A stretch of DNA of 64,000 nt from Thioalkalivibrio sulfidiphilus HL-EbGr7 (GTDB taxonomy: Bacteria > Pseudomonadota > Gammaproteobacteria > Ectothiorhodospirales > Ectothiorhodospiraceae): positions 2,552,501 to 2,616,500 of the forward strand of contig NC_011901.1 of the NCBI RefSeq assembly GCF_000021985.1, in the 5' to 3' direction. The notes beneath the pieces were generated by a model. It did not search any database, was not told the DNA's origin, and saw only the letters and a list, made by a program, of their open reading frames with translations. This document shows positions 17,625 to 26,260 of the stretch, one piece after another. How positions within the stretch are numbered: position 1 is the first letter of the stretch; every line of letters starts with the position of its first letter. The position numbers and the translations under genes were made by a program.

Positions 17625-18125
17625 TCAAAGATAGGCAATCAGGCGGCCGCTGACCAGCACGCCCAGCCAGCTCGCGATGGAGATCACCGCCACCGCCTGG
17701 GCCCGCCACGGGGCTGGCGTGGCCCGGTTCCAGCGGTAGAGATGGCGCAGGCAGCCGCGATGAAACAGCAGGGCGTTGAGTCCGGCCAGGCCGATCAGGC
17801 CCAGCTTGACCCAGAACACCGGCTGCATACCGATGGCCGTGGCCTGGGTGGCCAGCAGCAGGAAGCCCGTGGGCAGGGCCAGGCCGAAACCGACCCAGGC
17901 GGCGGGCAGCAGCAGGTGGCCCAGGTCGTCCACCGCCAGGTGCGCCTGGCGGCCCAGCACCCGCAGATCGAACAACAACACCGCCGTCAGCAGCAGGGCA
18001 AAACCCAGGATGTGCAGGATCTCGACACTGGGGTAGAGCCACAGGGATTCGCGCATCATGCGTCCCAGGGCACCGGCTTCCAGCCACACCAGCAGGGCTG
18101 GTGCATCGACTCCATGATCGTGCAT
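17625..18125 (-). CDS. Small integral membrane protein (DUF6644/CopD-like)
   Basis: A 166-residue protein with four hydrophobic segments (about 24-45, 65-88, 95-115 and 140-165). Conserved-looking histidines in SVEILHILGFALLL and in QAHLAVDDLGHLLLPAAW could bind heme or metal, as in cytochrome b-like or copper-resistance D-like families. It directly follows the DUF6152 gene (TGATG overlap), a pairing I recall as common, which suggests joint function at the membrane. The function is unknown. Confidence 0.75.
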   Translation of the reverse strand: MHDHGVDAPALLVWLEAGALGRMMRESLWLYPSVEILHILGFALLLTAVLLFDLRVLGRQAHLAVDDLGHLLLPAAWVGFGLALPTGFLLLATQATAIGMQPVFWVKLGLIGLAGLNALLFHRGCLRHLYRWNRATPAPWRAQAVAVISIASWLGVLVSGRLIAYL

Positions 18126-18478
18126 CAACGCAGCTCGATGGCTTCGTCACCCACGATGATGCGCTCGGCGCGCAGCTCCACCTCATCGACCCGGTGTGGA
18201 TAGCCCACCACCGTGACCGTCGCCCCCTCGGTCACCCACTCGGGCAACAGGCCCCGGGCCCGGGTCCGGCTGGGCGGCGCCAGCACCACGCGCCACTGCT
18301 TCTCGCCGGTGTCGATCACCACCTCCGCGTGGGGCCATTCGAACACCGCCGAGACCACCGTGCCGGTGAGGGTCAGTTCGTTCTGGTTGTCGTAGGCGCT
18401 CCAGCCGTGGTGGGCCCAGGCTACCGAGGCCAACACCCACAGCACGGCCGCCAACAGCCATCGGGAATACGAACGCAT
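18125..18478 (-). CDS. Exported DUF6152-like protein
   Basis: A 117-residue protein with a signal peptide: MRSYSRWLLAAVLWVLASVAWA, predicted cleavage before HHGWSAYD. The mature part is a small beta-domain (LTLTGTVVSAVFEWPHAEVVID) resembling OB-like folds, with the histidine-rich start HHGW characteristic of DUF6152. The likely start is ATG 18478; an upstream in-frame start would hide the signal peptide. It is coupled to the membrane protein downstream. The function is unknown; a periplasmic metal-related role is a guess. Confidence 0.78.
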   Translation of the reverse strand: MRSYSRWLLAAVLWVLASVAWAHHGWSAYDNQNELTLTGTVVSAVFEWPHAEVVIDTGEKQWRVVLAPPSRTRARGLLPEWVTEGATVTVVGYPHRVDEVELRAERIIVGDEAIELR

Positions 18479-18595
18479 GCATCCTCCACGCCCCTTGGGA
18501 CTATGGGGCTCGTTGTGATTGTTCTCATCCCAAGCATACATGTAGAGCCCTCCATCAGGTATCCCCGTCAGGAAGTGATGCCTGCCTCATGAAAT

Positions 18596-18628
18596 GCATC
18601 GGGCGCCCTTGTGGGGCGCCCGATGAGG
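18596..18628 (-). terminator. Hairpin downstream of the 5'-nucleotidase gene
   Basis: ATCGGGCGCCC and GGGCGCCCGAT form a perfect stem with a short loop, 18-20 bp past the minus-strand stop at 18645. The uridine tract is weak. Confidence 0.6.
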
Positions 18629-18644
18629 TCATCCGAATCCGCAC

Positions 18645-20504
18645 CTACTCTGCGATCAGACGGCCTTCAAGCCCCCGGTTCACGGGGGAGTTCCTTTCAA
18701 ATTCATCCACGAATGCATCGAGCATCAGAAAGAAGGTGTCTTCGCAGAAATTACCGATCCGATTGCAGGCCGTGGCCAGCGAAGCATAGAAGTCGCCGCC
18801 TCGGGCCATGAAGTTGTTGGTCACGATGCGGTAGGTCTGATCCAGGGACAGGGGCGCGCCCTGGATCTCCACGGCCTTGACCACCCCGCCCTCGAGCAAG
18901 GCATCACCGCAGACCGCCGGCGGAAGAATGGCCGCCTGGATGTCAGCCACCGTGGAGTGGCAATAGCTTACGGTCATGCCGGAAACCTGGGGCCAGGCGC
19001 CGGTGGACTGGACACGGTTTCCGACCGGGTCATACGACCAGGTCAGGCCGTTGTCCAGTGCCGCCACCAGCTCGGCACCGGTCACATCCATGGCCACCAG
19101 CGAGTTGCCGAAGGGCAGCACGGAGAGGGCGTCGCCGAAGCTCACGTCGCCCTGGTTGATGGAAGCGCGAATGCCGCCGCCGTTGGTGATGGCGGCCTCA
19201 ATCCCGAGCCCATCCAGCTGGACATAGTTGAGCATGGTGTCGGTGACCAGGTTGCCCAGAGGCATCTCCTGGGAACGCACGCCGGGAATGCGATTGCCAT
19301 CGAAGAACATGCCGGAGGAGCCGATGATGACATTGGCGAAGGCATCCACCGGCACGCGGTAGGCGGCCACCTTCTGGCCCAGCCCCTGATCCTCGGGGAT
19401 GCTCAGATCGGCCACGATGGGACCTCCGGACCAGCCCACCACGCGACCCAGGGCGTCGAACTCCACGTCCAGGCGTCCCACCACGCGCGTCCATTCCCAG
19501 GCGCTGACCACCAGCGTGTTGTCACCGTCGCGACCGCTCACCACGGCGGGATACTCGCCCTGGATGCGGTTGTGCGTCCACGAAGGCAGCTGGGACATGT
19601 CTCCAAGCAGCACATGGTCGTGACCGGAGACGATGATGTCCACGCCGGAGAGCTGGCGCGCCAACTCCAGGTCATCGGCATGATTCACGTGGGAGAGCAG
19701 GATGATGTGGCGAATGCCTTCCTGATCGCGCAAGCGGTCCACCTCGGCCTGCACGCTCTGGACGTAATCCAGGAACAAGACATTCAGTCCCGGACTGGAG
19801 ATATTGCGCGTGGTGTCGGTGATCAGACCCAGTACGCCAAAGCGCACCCCGCCTTTCTCGATGATTGCGCTGGGCTGCACCAGGCGATCCAGGTTGGGCT
19901 CACCGCTCAGATCCAGGTTGGTGGCCACCACGGCCGCGCGCAGGGCCTCGGTGGCATAGTCCACACCTGCGATGGTGACCGGATGACCCTCAATGCGGGC
20001 CACCAGGTTATCGGGCCCCAGATTGAACTCATGATTACCAAGGGTGATGACATCGTAGCCGATATCATTGATGAACATCACCGCGTCGGAGCCCTTCCAG
20101 GCATTCCAGAAGATGGTGCCCTGGGAATAGTCACCCGCGTCCACGAGGATGACGTTGTCGTGACCGACTTCGGCACGCACCTGCTCGACGATCGTCTTGA
20201 CCCGTGCCACCCCCCCATGTTCCGGATCGGAACCGGATGCAGAGATGGGCTCGAGTCGGGCATGGCTGTCATTCGTGTGCATCAGGGTCACGCTGATACC
20301 CTGACAGTTGGGGTGGGCCTGCAGACGTTCCTGGGCACGACCAGGAACCCGTCCCTGAATCTGGTCGATGCGCTCACAGGCCTGGGACTGAACCGGCAGC
20401 GGCCGCTTGCCGGGCTCGGCGTGGACCACACCCGCATAAAACATCATGCCGCCTGTCAACAACGCGGCAGCATACAACCCTACGGAAAAACGTGACTTGA
20501 TCAT
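18645..20504 (-). CDS. Secreted 5'-nucleotidase/UshA-family phosphohydrolase
   Basis: A 619-residue protein with an N-terminal signal sequence (about 1-29, ending VVHA). The metallophosphatase domain holds the di-metal motifs HTNDSHARLEP, DAGDYSQGT, TLGNHEFN and SHVNHADD...VSGHDH. The C-terminal 5'-nucleotidase domain carries TNGGGIRASINQGDVSFGD, which contacts the nucleotide base. It should release phosphate and nucleosides from extracellular nucleotides. A GGGAGG site lies 8 bp before ATG 20504. A short insert rich in Gln/Arg (residues 36-65) precedes the first metal motif. Confidence 0.93.
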   Translation of the reverse strand: MIKSRFSVGLYAAALLTGGMMFYAGVVHAEPGKRPLPVQSQACERIDQIQGRVPGRAQERLQAHPNCQGISVTLMHTNDSHARLEPISASGSDPEHGGVARVKTIVEQVRAEVGHDNVILVDAGDYSQGTIFWNAWKGSDAVMFINDIGYDVITLGNHEFNLGPDNLVARIEGHPVTIAGVDYATEALRAAVVATNLDLSGEPNLDRLVQPSAIIEKGGVRFGVLGLITDTTRNISSPGLNVLFLDYVQSVQAEVDRLRDQEGIRHIILLSHVNHADDLELARQLSGVDIIVSGHDHVLLGDMSQLPSWTHNRIQGEYPAVVSGRDGDNTLVVSAWEWTRVVGRLDVEFDALGRVVGWSGGPIVADLSIPEDQGLGQKVAAYRVPVDAFANVIIGSSGMFFDGNRIPGVRSQEMPLGNLVTDTMLNYVQLDGLGIEAAITNGGGIRASINQGDVSFGDALSVLPFGNSLVAMDVTGAELVAALDNGLTWSYDPVGNRVQSTGAWPQVSGMTVSYCHSTVADIQAAILPPAVCGDALLEGGVVKAVEIQGAPLSLDQTYRIVTNNFMARGGDFYASLATACNRIGNFCEDTFFLMLDAFVDEFERNSPVNRGLEGRLIAE

Positions 20505-20806
20505 GGCGAAACCTCCCTAGGACTAAGGAGGCTCAGCATCGCCGCAAGTACGTGACAGGGTGATGAGGGGGCTTTGACGACTTGGTGAATTGCCACAAAA
20601 TACTGGCGTCATTCACAGCCTTGTGGGCGGCCTGTTCATGATCCTTGCCGCGACCCTCCTGGCAGGACTGTGGTACGGAGCATGACAGCCGGTGATATAC
20701 CGAATCACATGCTATGCTGATTCCCCGCCAGTCGCGGCACACACCCGTGGTCGTACCACGAGGCGCCTCGGGCGTAGGGGTCGGGTCACGACTGGCCTCA
20801 CCCCTA
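20505..20806. other. Non-coding gap with a 70-bp structured segment
   Basis: No convincing gene is present. Positions 20727-20736 (GCCAGTCGCG) and 20787-20796 (CACGACTGGC) are an imperfect inverted repeat. Inside it are CGTGGT-CGT-ACCACG (20746-20760) and the palindrome CGAGGCGCCTCG (20759-20770). This could be a REP-like element or a small structured RNA. The 5'-nucleotidase promoter must lie near 20510-20620. Confidence 0.55.
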
Positions 20807-21140
20807 GTGTCCTGAGTCAGAGATTCGTTACATTTCAGCGGGCCTGTACGGGATGCGCGGCAAGGCGCACGAGCGAAGGACGGGCAGGCCCATTCGAGCG
20901 AGAGCAACGCGGCCGAGCGCCCGTACAGGCCCGCCCGCAGGGAGCCCCGCACAAGACCCAATGCGGCGTTGCGGACTCCATCCATGGAGTCCGCCCTTCG
21001 GGCCGGCCTGCGGCCATCCCCATCTGCTCCCGACAGATGGGTGCGGGCCTTGCCAAGGGCTTGCCATTGCCTGCGGCCCGCGCCTTGCCTTGGGTCTTGT
21101 GCGGGGCTCTGAAATGCAACGAATCTCTGACTCAGGACAC
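20807..21140. mobile_element. MITE-like element with 32-bp terminal inverted repeats, flanked by TA
   Basis: The ends 20807-20838 and 21109-21140 are inverted repeats that match at 31 of 32 positions (GTGTCCTGAGTCAGAGATTC at each outer end). TA occurs on both sides (20805-20806 and 21141-21142), the target duplication expected of the IS630/Tc1-mariner superfamily. At 334 bp it has no transposase-sized frame. Long internal complementary arms (CGGGCCTGTACGG/CCGTACAGGCCCG and AGCCCCGCACAAGACCCA/TGGGTCTTGTGCGGGGCT with one copy next to an end) show a nested hairpin structure. It is inserted at the trailer end of the CRISPR array and abuts a truncated repeat. Confidence 0.82.
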
Positions 21141-21141
21141 T

Positions 21142-24100
21142 ATGCCGCGGATGACATGGCTGCGGCAGAGAGATCGGCCAAGAGATTCGGCGCTTCAATG
21201 AGGCCGCGGCTAAATGCCGCGGATGACGGGCGCCGGTGATCGGCACGCTAATCGTCTCGTTGTCGCTTCAATGAGGCCGCGGCTAAATGCCGCGGATGAC
21301 AAGGACACCGAGGGCTGCCCCGTCACTGCCACACTGGCTTCAATGAGGCCGCGGCTAAATGCCGCGGATGACTTTGCAAAAATGCAACCCGGTGACAGTG
21401 TGTTCATTGCTTCAATGAGGCCGCGGCTAAATGCCGCGGATGACAAGAGCTTTGATGAAGTCGTGATCCACCCCCGGTGTGCTTCAATGAGGCCGCGGCT
21501 AAATGCCGCGGATGACTGATCGACGTGGACACGCTGGACCACCTTGTGGTGCGCTTCAATGAGGCCGCGGCTAAATGCCGCGGATGACACCGGTCTGCCC
21601 GTGCGTAACGAGCGCCGTAACAGGCTTCAATGAGGCCGCGGCTAAATGCCGCGGATGACGCGGCGCCGAACTGGAGGCCATGGGCATTGTCCCCGTGGCT
21701 TCAATGAGGCCGCGGCTAAATGCCGCGGATGACTCAGCAGCGGAACCAGCGTGGAACCGCTGTCCTCGCGCTTCAATGAGGCCGCGGCTAAATGCCGCGG
21801 ATGACGGGTCGTCGTCAGTAGTGCTCATCTCGATGCCGGCGCGCTTCAATGAGGCCGCGGCTAAATGCCGCGGATGACGGCCGCAAGCCCGCACAGCAGG
21901 ACCGGCCGGAACCTGCTTCAATGAGGCCGCGGCTAAATGCCGCGGATGACGTACCGCTGCTCTGGATCGGCCCCGAGTCGGCCAATGCTTCAATGAGGCC
22001 GCGGCTAAATGCCGCGGATGACGTAGTGCCTGTCATGACGTTTGCGACGGGCGCACAAGCTTCAATGAGGCCGCGGCTAAATGCCGCGGATGACAAGGAT
22101 GCGGCACGCATTGACTGGCTGGCAGATCCGCTTCAATGAGGCCGCGGCTAAATGCCGCGGATGACAGTGACGGTGAGTTCGTGGACGTGGGCGGTTCTGT
22201 CGCTTCAATGAGGCCGCGGCTAAATGCCGCGGATGACGCTGCCGGGGGAGTGACGCCGATGCAGACACTGGAGCTGCTTCAATGAGGCCGCGGCTAAATG
22301 CCGCGGATGACGCTGCTGTCGGAGATGCTGCGCACCGTGGCCTTTCAGGCTTCAATGAGGCCGCGGCTAAATGCCGCGGATGACGCCTTGGTTTTCGCCG
22401 GCGGCTTGGCCTCGACGATCGCTTCAATGAGGCCGCGGCTAAATGCCGCGGATGACTCCAGCGCCGGGTCGGCACCGACAGCTTGTTGCGCAGGCTTCAA
22501 TGAGGCCGCGGCTAAATGCCGCGGATGACCCGGTGAGACGAATGTCAAGAAAGCCGTGGCTGAGGCGCTTCAATGAGGCCGCGGCTAAATGCCGCGGATG
22601 ACGTCGTTCTTCTCGATGTCGCCTTCCCAGCATTCTCGCTTCAATGAGGCCGCGGCTAAATGCCGCGGATGACACCCGTTCGCCGGTTGTCAGAATCCGC
22701 CCCCGGTGCGGGCTTCAATGAGGCCGCGGCTAAATGCCGCGGATGACGCGCTGGGCCCGGGTCTATGGCCCTGTCTGGTGCCCGCTTCAATGAGGCCGCG
22801 GCTAAATGCCGCGGATGACAAGGCTGTTGAAACATCGCAGTCGTTAGGATCACTGCGCTTCAATGAGGCCGCGGCTAAATGCCGCGGATGACATGAGTAG
22901 TCAGTCCCTTGATAGATGAAACGGCGAAGAGCTTCAATGAGGCCGCGGCTAAATGCCGCGGATGACGTGTCATCGTCCAGGAACTGGTCGTCGTTGGTGG
23001 TGCCGCTTCAATGAGGCCGCGGCTAAATGCCGCGGATGACTCCAGGCAATCCGCCACCAGGACCATGGCAGCGCGGCTTCAATGAGGCCGCGGCTAAATG
23101 CCGCGGATGACGGGAGGAGCCCGGGGCAGGTGTCCCGGGTGGACGAGCTTCAATGAGGCCGCGGCTAAATGCCGCGGATGACGCCGGGCGCAGGGGGTTC
23201 CCCGACTACATGCTGAAGCTTCAATGAGGCCGCGGCTAAATGCCGCGGATGACACTCCCGCGGCATCAAGTACATCGACAAGGCTATCGGGCTTCAATGA
23301 GGCCGCGGCTAAATGCCGCGGATGACCTGTCCTGGAAGTCGCTGGGCTTTGCAGCACCCTGGGTGCTTCAATGAGGCCGCGGCTAAATGCCGCGGATGAC
23401 GACACATGAAGAACCGTGCCGCAATGCTGGCAGGCTTCGCTTCAATGAGGCCGCGGCTAAATGCCGCGGATGACGGCGCTCCAGCAGGCTGAAGCCGCCC
23501 AGCAGCAGGCCGCTTCAATGAGGCCGCGGCTAAATGCCGCGGATGACCTACCAGCACGGCCCGGCTGGCTTTCAGGCTGCTGCAGTGCTTCAATGAGGCC
23601 GCGGCTAAATGCCGCGGATGACAAGTTCATCAACGTGGTGGCCTTCTCCGGCTTCGGGCTTCAATGAGGCCGCGGCTAAATGCCGCGGATGACGAGGCCC
23701 GAATGGTTACTTCTTGGCGAGATCTCCAGCTTCAATGAGGCCGCGGCTAAATGCCGCGGATGACATAACACCGATGTTCAGGTATTTTCCGGCAACTCCA
23801 AGCTTCAATGAGGCCGCGGCTAAATGCCGCGGATGACATGGGATGCCCTCGCGCATGAGATCAAAGCCAGGCTTGCTTCAATGAGGCCGCGGCTAAATGC
23901 CGCGGATGACATCTGGGTGCCAGGTGAGGGCCTGACCAAGCTGTGAGGCTTCAATGAGGCCGCGGCTAAATGCCGCGGATGACGTTGTGAGACGCTGATA
24001 AAAACCAGTCAAGGCTGTTGCTTCAATGAGGCCGCGGCTAAATGCCGCGGATGACGGAAAAGCACGGCGCTGAAGGCCGGCGGATCCTCGCGCTTCAATG

Positions 24101-25730
24101 AGGCCGCGGCTAAATGCCGCGGATGACTAACCGCGCCCAGGAGGAGCTGTACGGGACTGCATGGGGCTTCAATGAGGCCGCGGCTAAATGCCGCGGATGA
24201 CACCTGATCCGCGGGGTGATCGTGGCTCCGCCAGGGGAGCTTCAATGAGGCCGCGGCTAAATGCCGCGGATGACACGCCCGCCCCCTCAACCGGTGAGAC
24301 GAATGTCAAGGCTTCAATGAGGCCGCGGCTAAATGCCGCGGATGACGCCTTTGAGGGCGTCACCGAAGCCAGCGTCCTGGTGCTTCAATGAGGCCGCGGC
24401 TAAATGCCGCGGATGACCTCCCATGGGTGGGAATCTCCCCCGTCTCCTGTGGCAGGCTTCAATGAGGCCGCGGCTAAATGCCGCGGATGACTGCGGGTAT
24501 TCGCTCGAAATCAACTCATGGTTCAGAGGCTTCAATGAGGCCGCGGCTAAATGCCGCGGATGACGCTGCTGGTCACGCCGTGGATCGTTTAAGGGGGTGT
24601 TGCTTCAATGAGGCCGCGGCTAAATGCCGCGGATGACACCCCGCCGCCTCCCCCTGGCGCATTGCCGTCTCGATGCAGCTTCAATGAGGCCGCGGCTAAA
24701 TGCCGCGGATGACGCCGTCTGGCGATGATTCCGGCCGGTACCTTCAACCAGCTTCAATGAGGCCGCGGCTAAATGCCGCGGATGACGGATATGGATCGGA
24801 GGACGTGGGCCTTTGCCCAGCTCGCTTCAATGAGGCCGCGGCTAAATGCCGCGGATGACGGAAGAGTACCCGCACTCGGCGGCTAGGGAGCTCTGGGCTT
24901 CAATGAGGCCGCGGCTAAATGCCGCGGATGACTGCCACCGTGCCCTCCCGCGCGAGGCCTTCCGCGACAGCTTCAATGAGGCCGCGGCTAAATGCCGCGG
25001 ATGACGCAGCTTCGCCCACTGGTGCTTGGGCTGGGCAAGCTGGGCTTCAATGAGGCCGCGGCTAAATGCCGCGGATGACCTCATGAAAGAAGACCAGGAC
25101 CAATGGCAACGAAGCAGCTTCAATGAGGCCGCGGCTAAATGCCGCGGATGACTCCATCTCCGTGAACAGGGCATCGGGCACGTCCCAGGGCTTCAATGAG
25201 GCCGCGGCTAAATGCCGCGGATGACACCCCGGGCGCGTCCACGAACAGCTGGCACCTCACTGAGCTTCAATGAGGCCGCGGCTAAATGCCGCGGATGACC
25301 GCGAGCTCCTTGCGCTCGGCCGGGGTCAGGTGGCGCTGCTTCAATGAGGCCGCGGCTAAATGCCGCGGATGACGCGCCTATCCGGCGGCCGAGCTCAACC
25401 TGTCCCCTGCTTCAATGAGGCCGCGGCTAAATGCCGCGGATGACGGTACCCTGCCAGACGCGGTTCACCTGCGTGGAGGGGCTTCAATGAGGCCGCGGCT
25501 AAATGCCGCGGATGACCACGCATGTCATTCTTTCCTGTATCTGTAGGTTTCGCTTCAATGAGGCCGCGGCTAAATGCCGCGGATGACGCGGGGAACTTGA
25601 CCTGAACGCCCTGGCGCGCCGCGCTTCAATGAGGCCGCGGCTAAATGCCGCGGATGACATCCACTGGCGCGCCGCCCGCTCAGCCATGGAATAAGCTTCA
25701 ATGAGGCCGCGGCTAAATGCCGCGGATGAC
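21142..25730 (-). CRISPR. Type I-G CRISPR array, 63 full repeats and one truncated repeat
   Basis: I counted 63 copies of a 36-base repeat, the first at 21192-21227 and the last at 25695-25730, with 71-76 bp spacing. A 14-base partial repeat lies at 21142-21155, giving 63 spacers of 35-40 bases. On the plus strand the unit begins GCTTCAATGAGG and ends GCCGCGGATGAC; positions 13-19 and 25-31 form a 7-bp stem CCGCGGC/GCCGCGG around TAAAT. The likely transcript is the minus strand, so crRNAs would carry a 5' handle ATTGAAGC, and the leader is next to cas2. All full repeats looked identical. Spacers beginning at 22530 and 24275 share 20 bases. Confidence 0.98.
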
Positions 25731-25954
25731 GGCCCTCGCAGAAAAGTCGATGACACAAGGCCTGGAGGGCGGGTTTTCGAGCACCTTCAATTCAAACACG
25801 AATTCACGCATATCCGGCACTCCACTAAGTCCGACAATAAACCAATTTATCCCATATTTTCAAAGAGCTGGAGTCTTTCGAGCGCTGCCCGGGCTTGCCG
25901 GCATCAACCCAGCGCTCGAATCACTCCGGCGGCATGTCGATTAACACGTGCCGT
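25731..25954 (-). promoter_or_regulatory. CRISPR leader, between cas2 and the array
   Basis: This 224-bp non-coding segment separates cas2 from the newest repeat. It contains an AT-rich tract (about 25785-25865) suited to the array promoter. An 11-bp stem follows, TTCGAGCGCTG (25877-25887) with CAGCGCTCGAA (25910-25920), 45 bp past the cas2 stop. The stem may end cas2 transcription or form a leader structure. The leader side is inferred from cas2 adjacency and from the truncated repeat at the far end. Confidence 0.75.
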
Positions 25955-25964
25955 GCCCGAAAGT

Positions 25965-26255
25965 TTAAATGATCACCGGTTCCCGAGCGACCGGTTCGAA
26001 ATCCTTGCCCAGGCTTACAACCCTGGGCGCAACTTTCTCGGCAATACCTACGTCGAGGATCACGATGTGATCCTCATCATGATGAATCATGCCGTCCAGC
26101 AGCGCGATCAATTCTGCATGGCGCTGCCGGCTCATTCGACACTGGAACACTGATAATTGCAGCCACTCACCGTAACCACGCATGAGTCTGAACACACGGC
26201 GCCAGCGCTTCTGATCACTGATGTCGTAGGTGACGATGTAGAGATGTTCGTCCAT
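25965..26255 (-). CDS. cas2: CRISPR-associated endoribonuclease-fold protein Cas2
   Basis: Cas2 forms the structural core of the Cas1-Cas2 spacer integrase. The 96-residue ferredoxin-fold protein has MDEHLYIVTYDISDQKRWRRVF with the conserved Asp11, and GYGEWLQLSVFQCRMS, typical of type I-G and related Cas2. ATG 26255 follows the cas4-cas1 stop by 5 bp; a GTG at 26264 overlapping that stop is an alternative. It is the last cas gene before the leader. Confidence 0.95.
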   Translation of the reverse strand: MDEHLYIVTYDISDQKRWRRVFRLMRGYGEWLQLSVFQCRMSRQRHAELIALLDGMIHHDEDHIVILDVGIAEKVAPRVVSLGKDFEPVAREPVII

Positions 26256-26260
26256 GGGTA

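Noticed and set aside
20807-21140. Complete insertion sequence
   Set aside because: The interval has inverted ends but no transposase-length frame; a non-autonomous element is the better description.
25588-25694. 12-base sharing (CTGGCGCGCCGC) between the two newest spacers
   Set aside because: The bases flanking the shared part do not align as overlapping protospacers, so chance or a GC-rich motif is enough to explain it.
21210-25758. Many open frames of 60-160 codons across the array on both strands, encoding repeated RPRLNAADD or SSAAFSRGLIEA units
   Set aside because: They are translations of the CRISPR repeats and change with spacer length. They have no ribosome sites and no conserved product.
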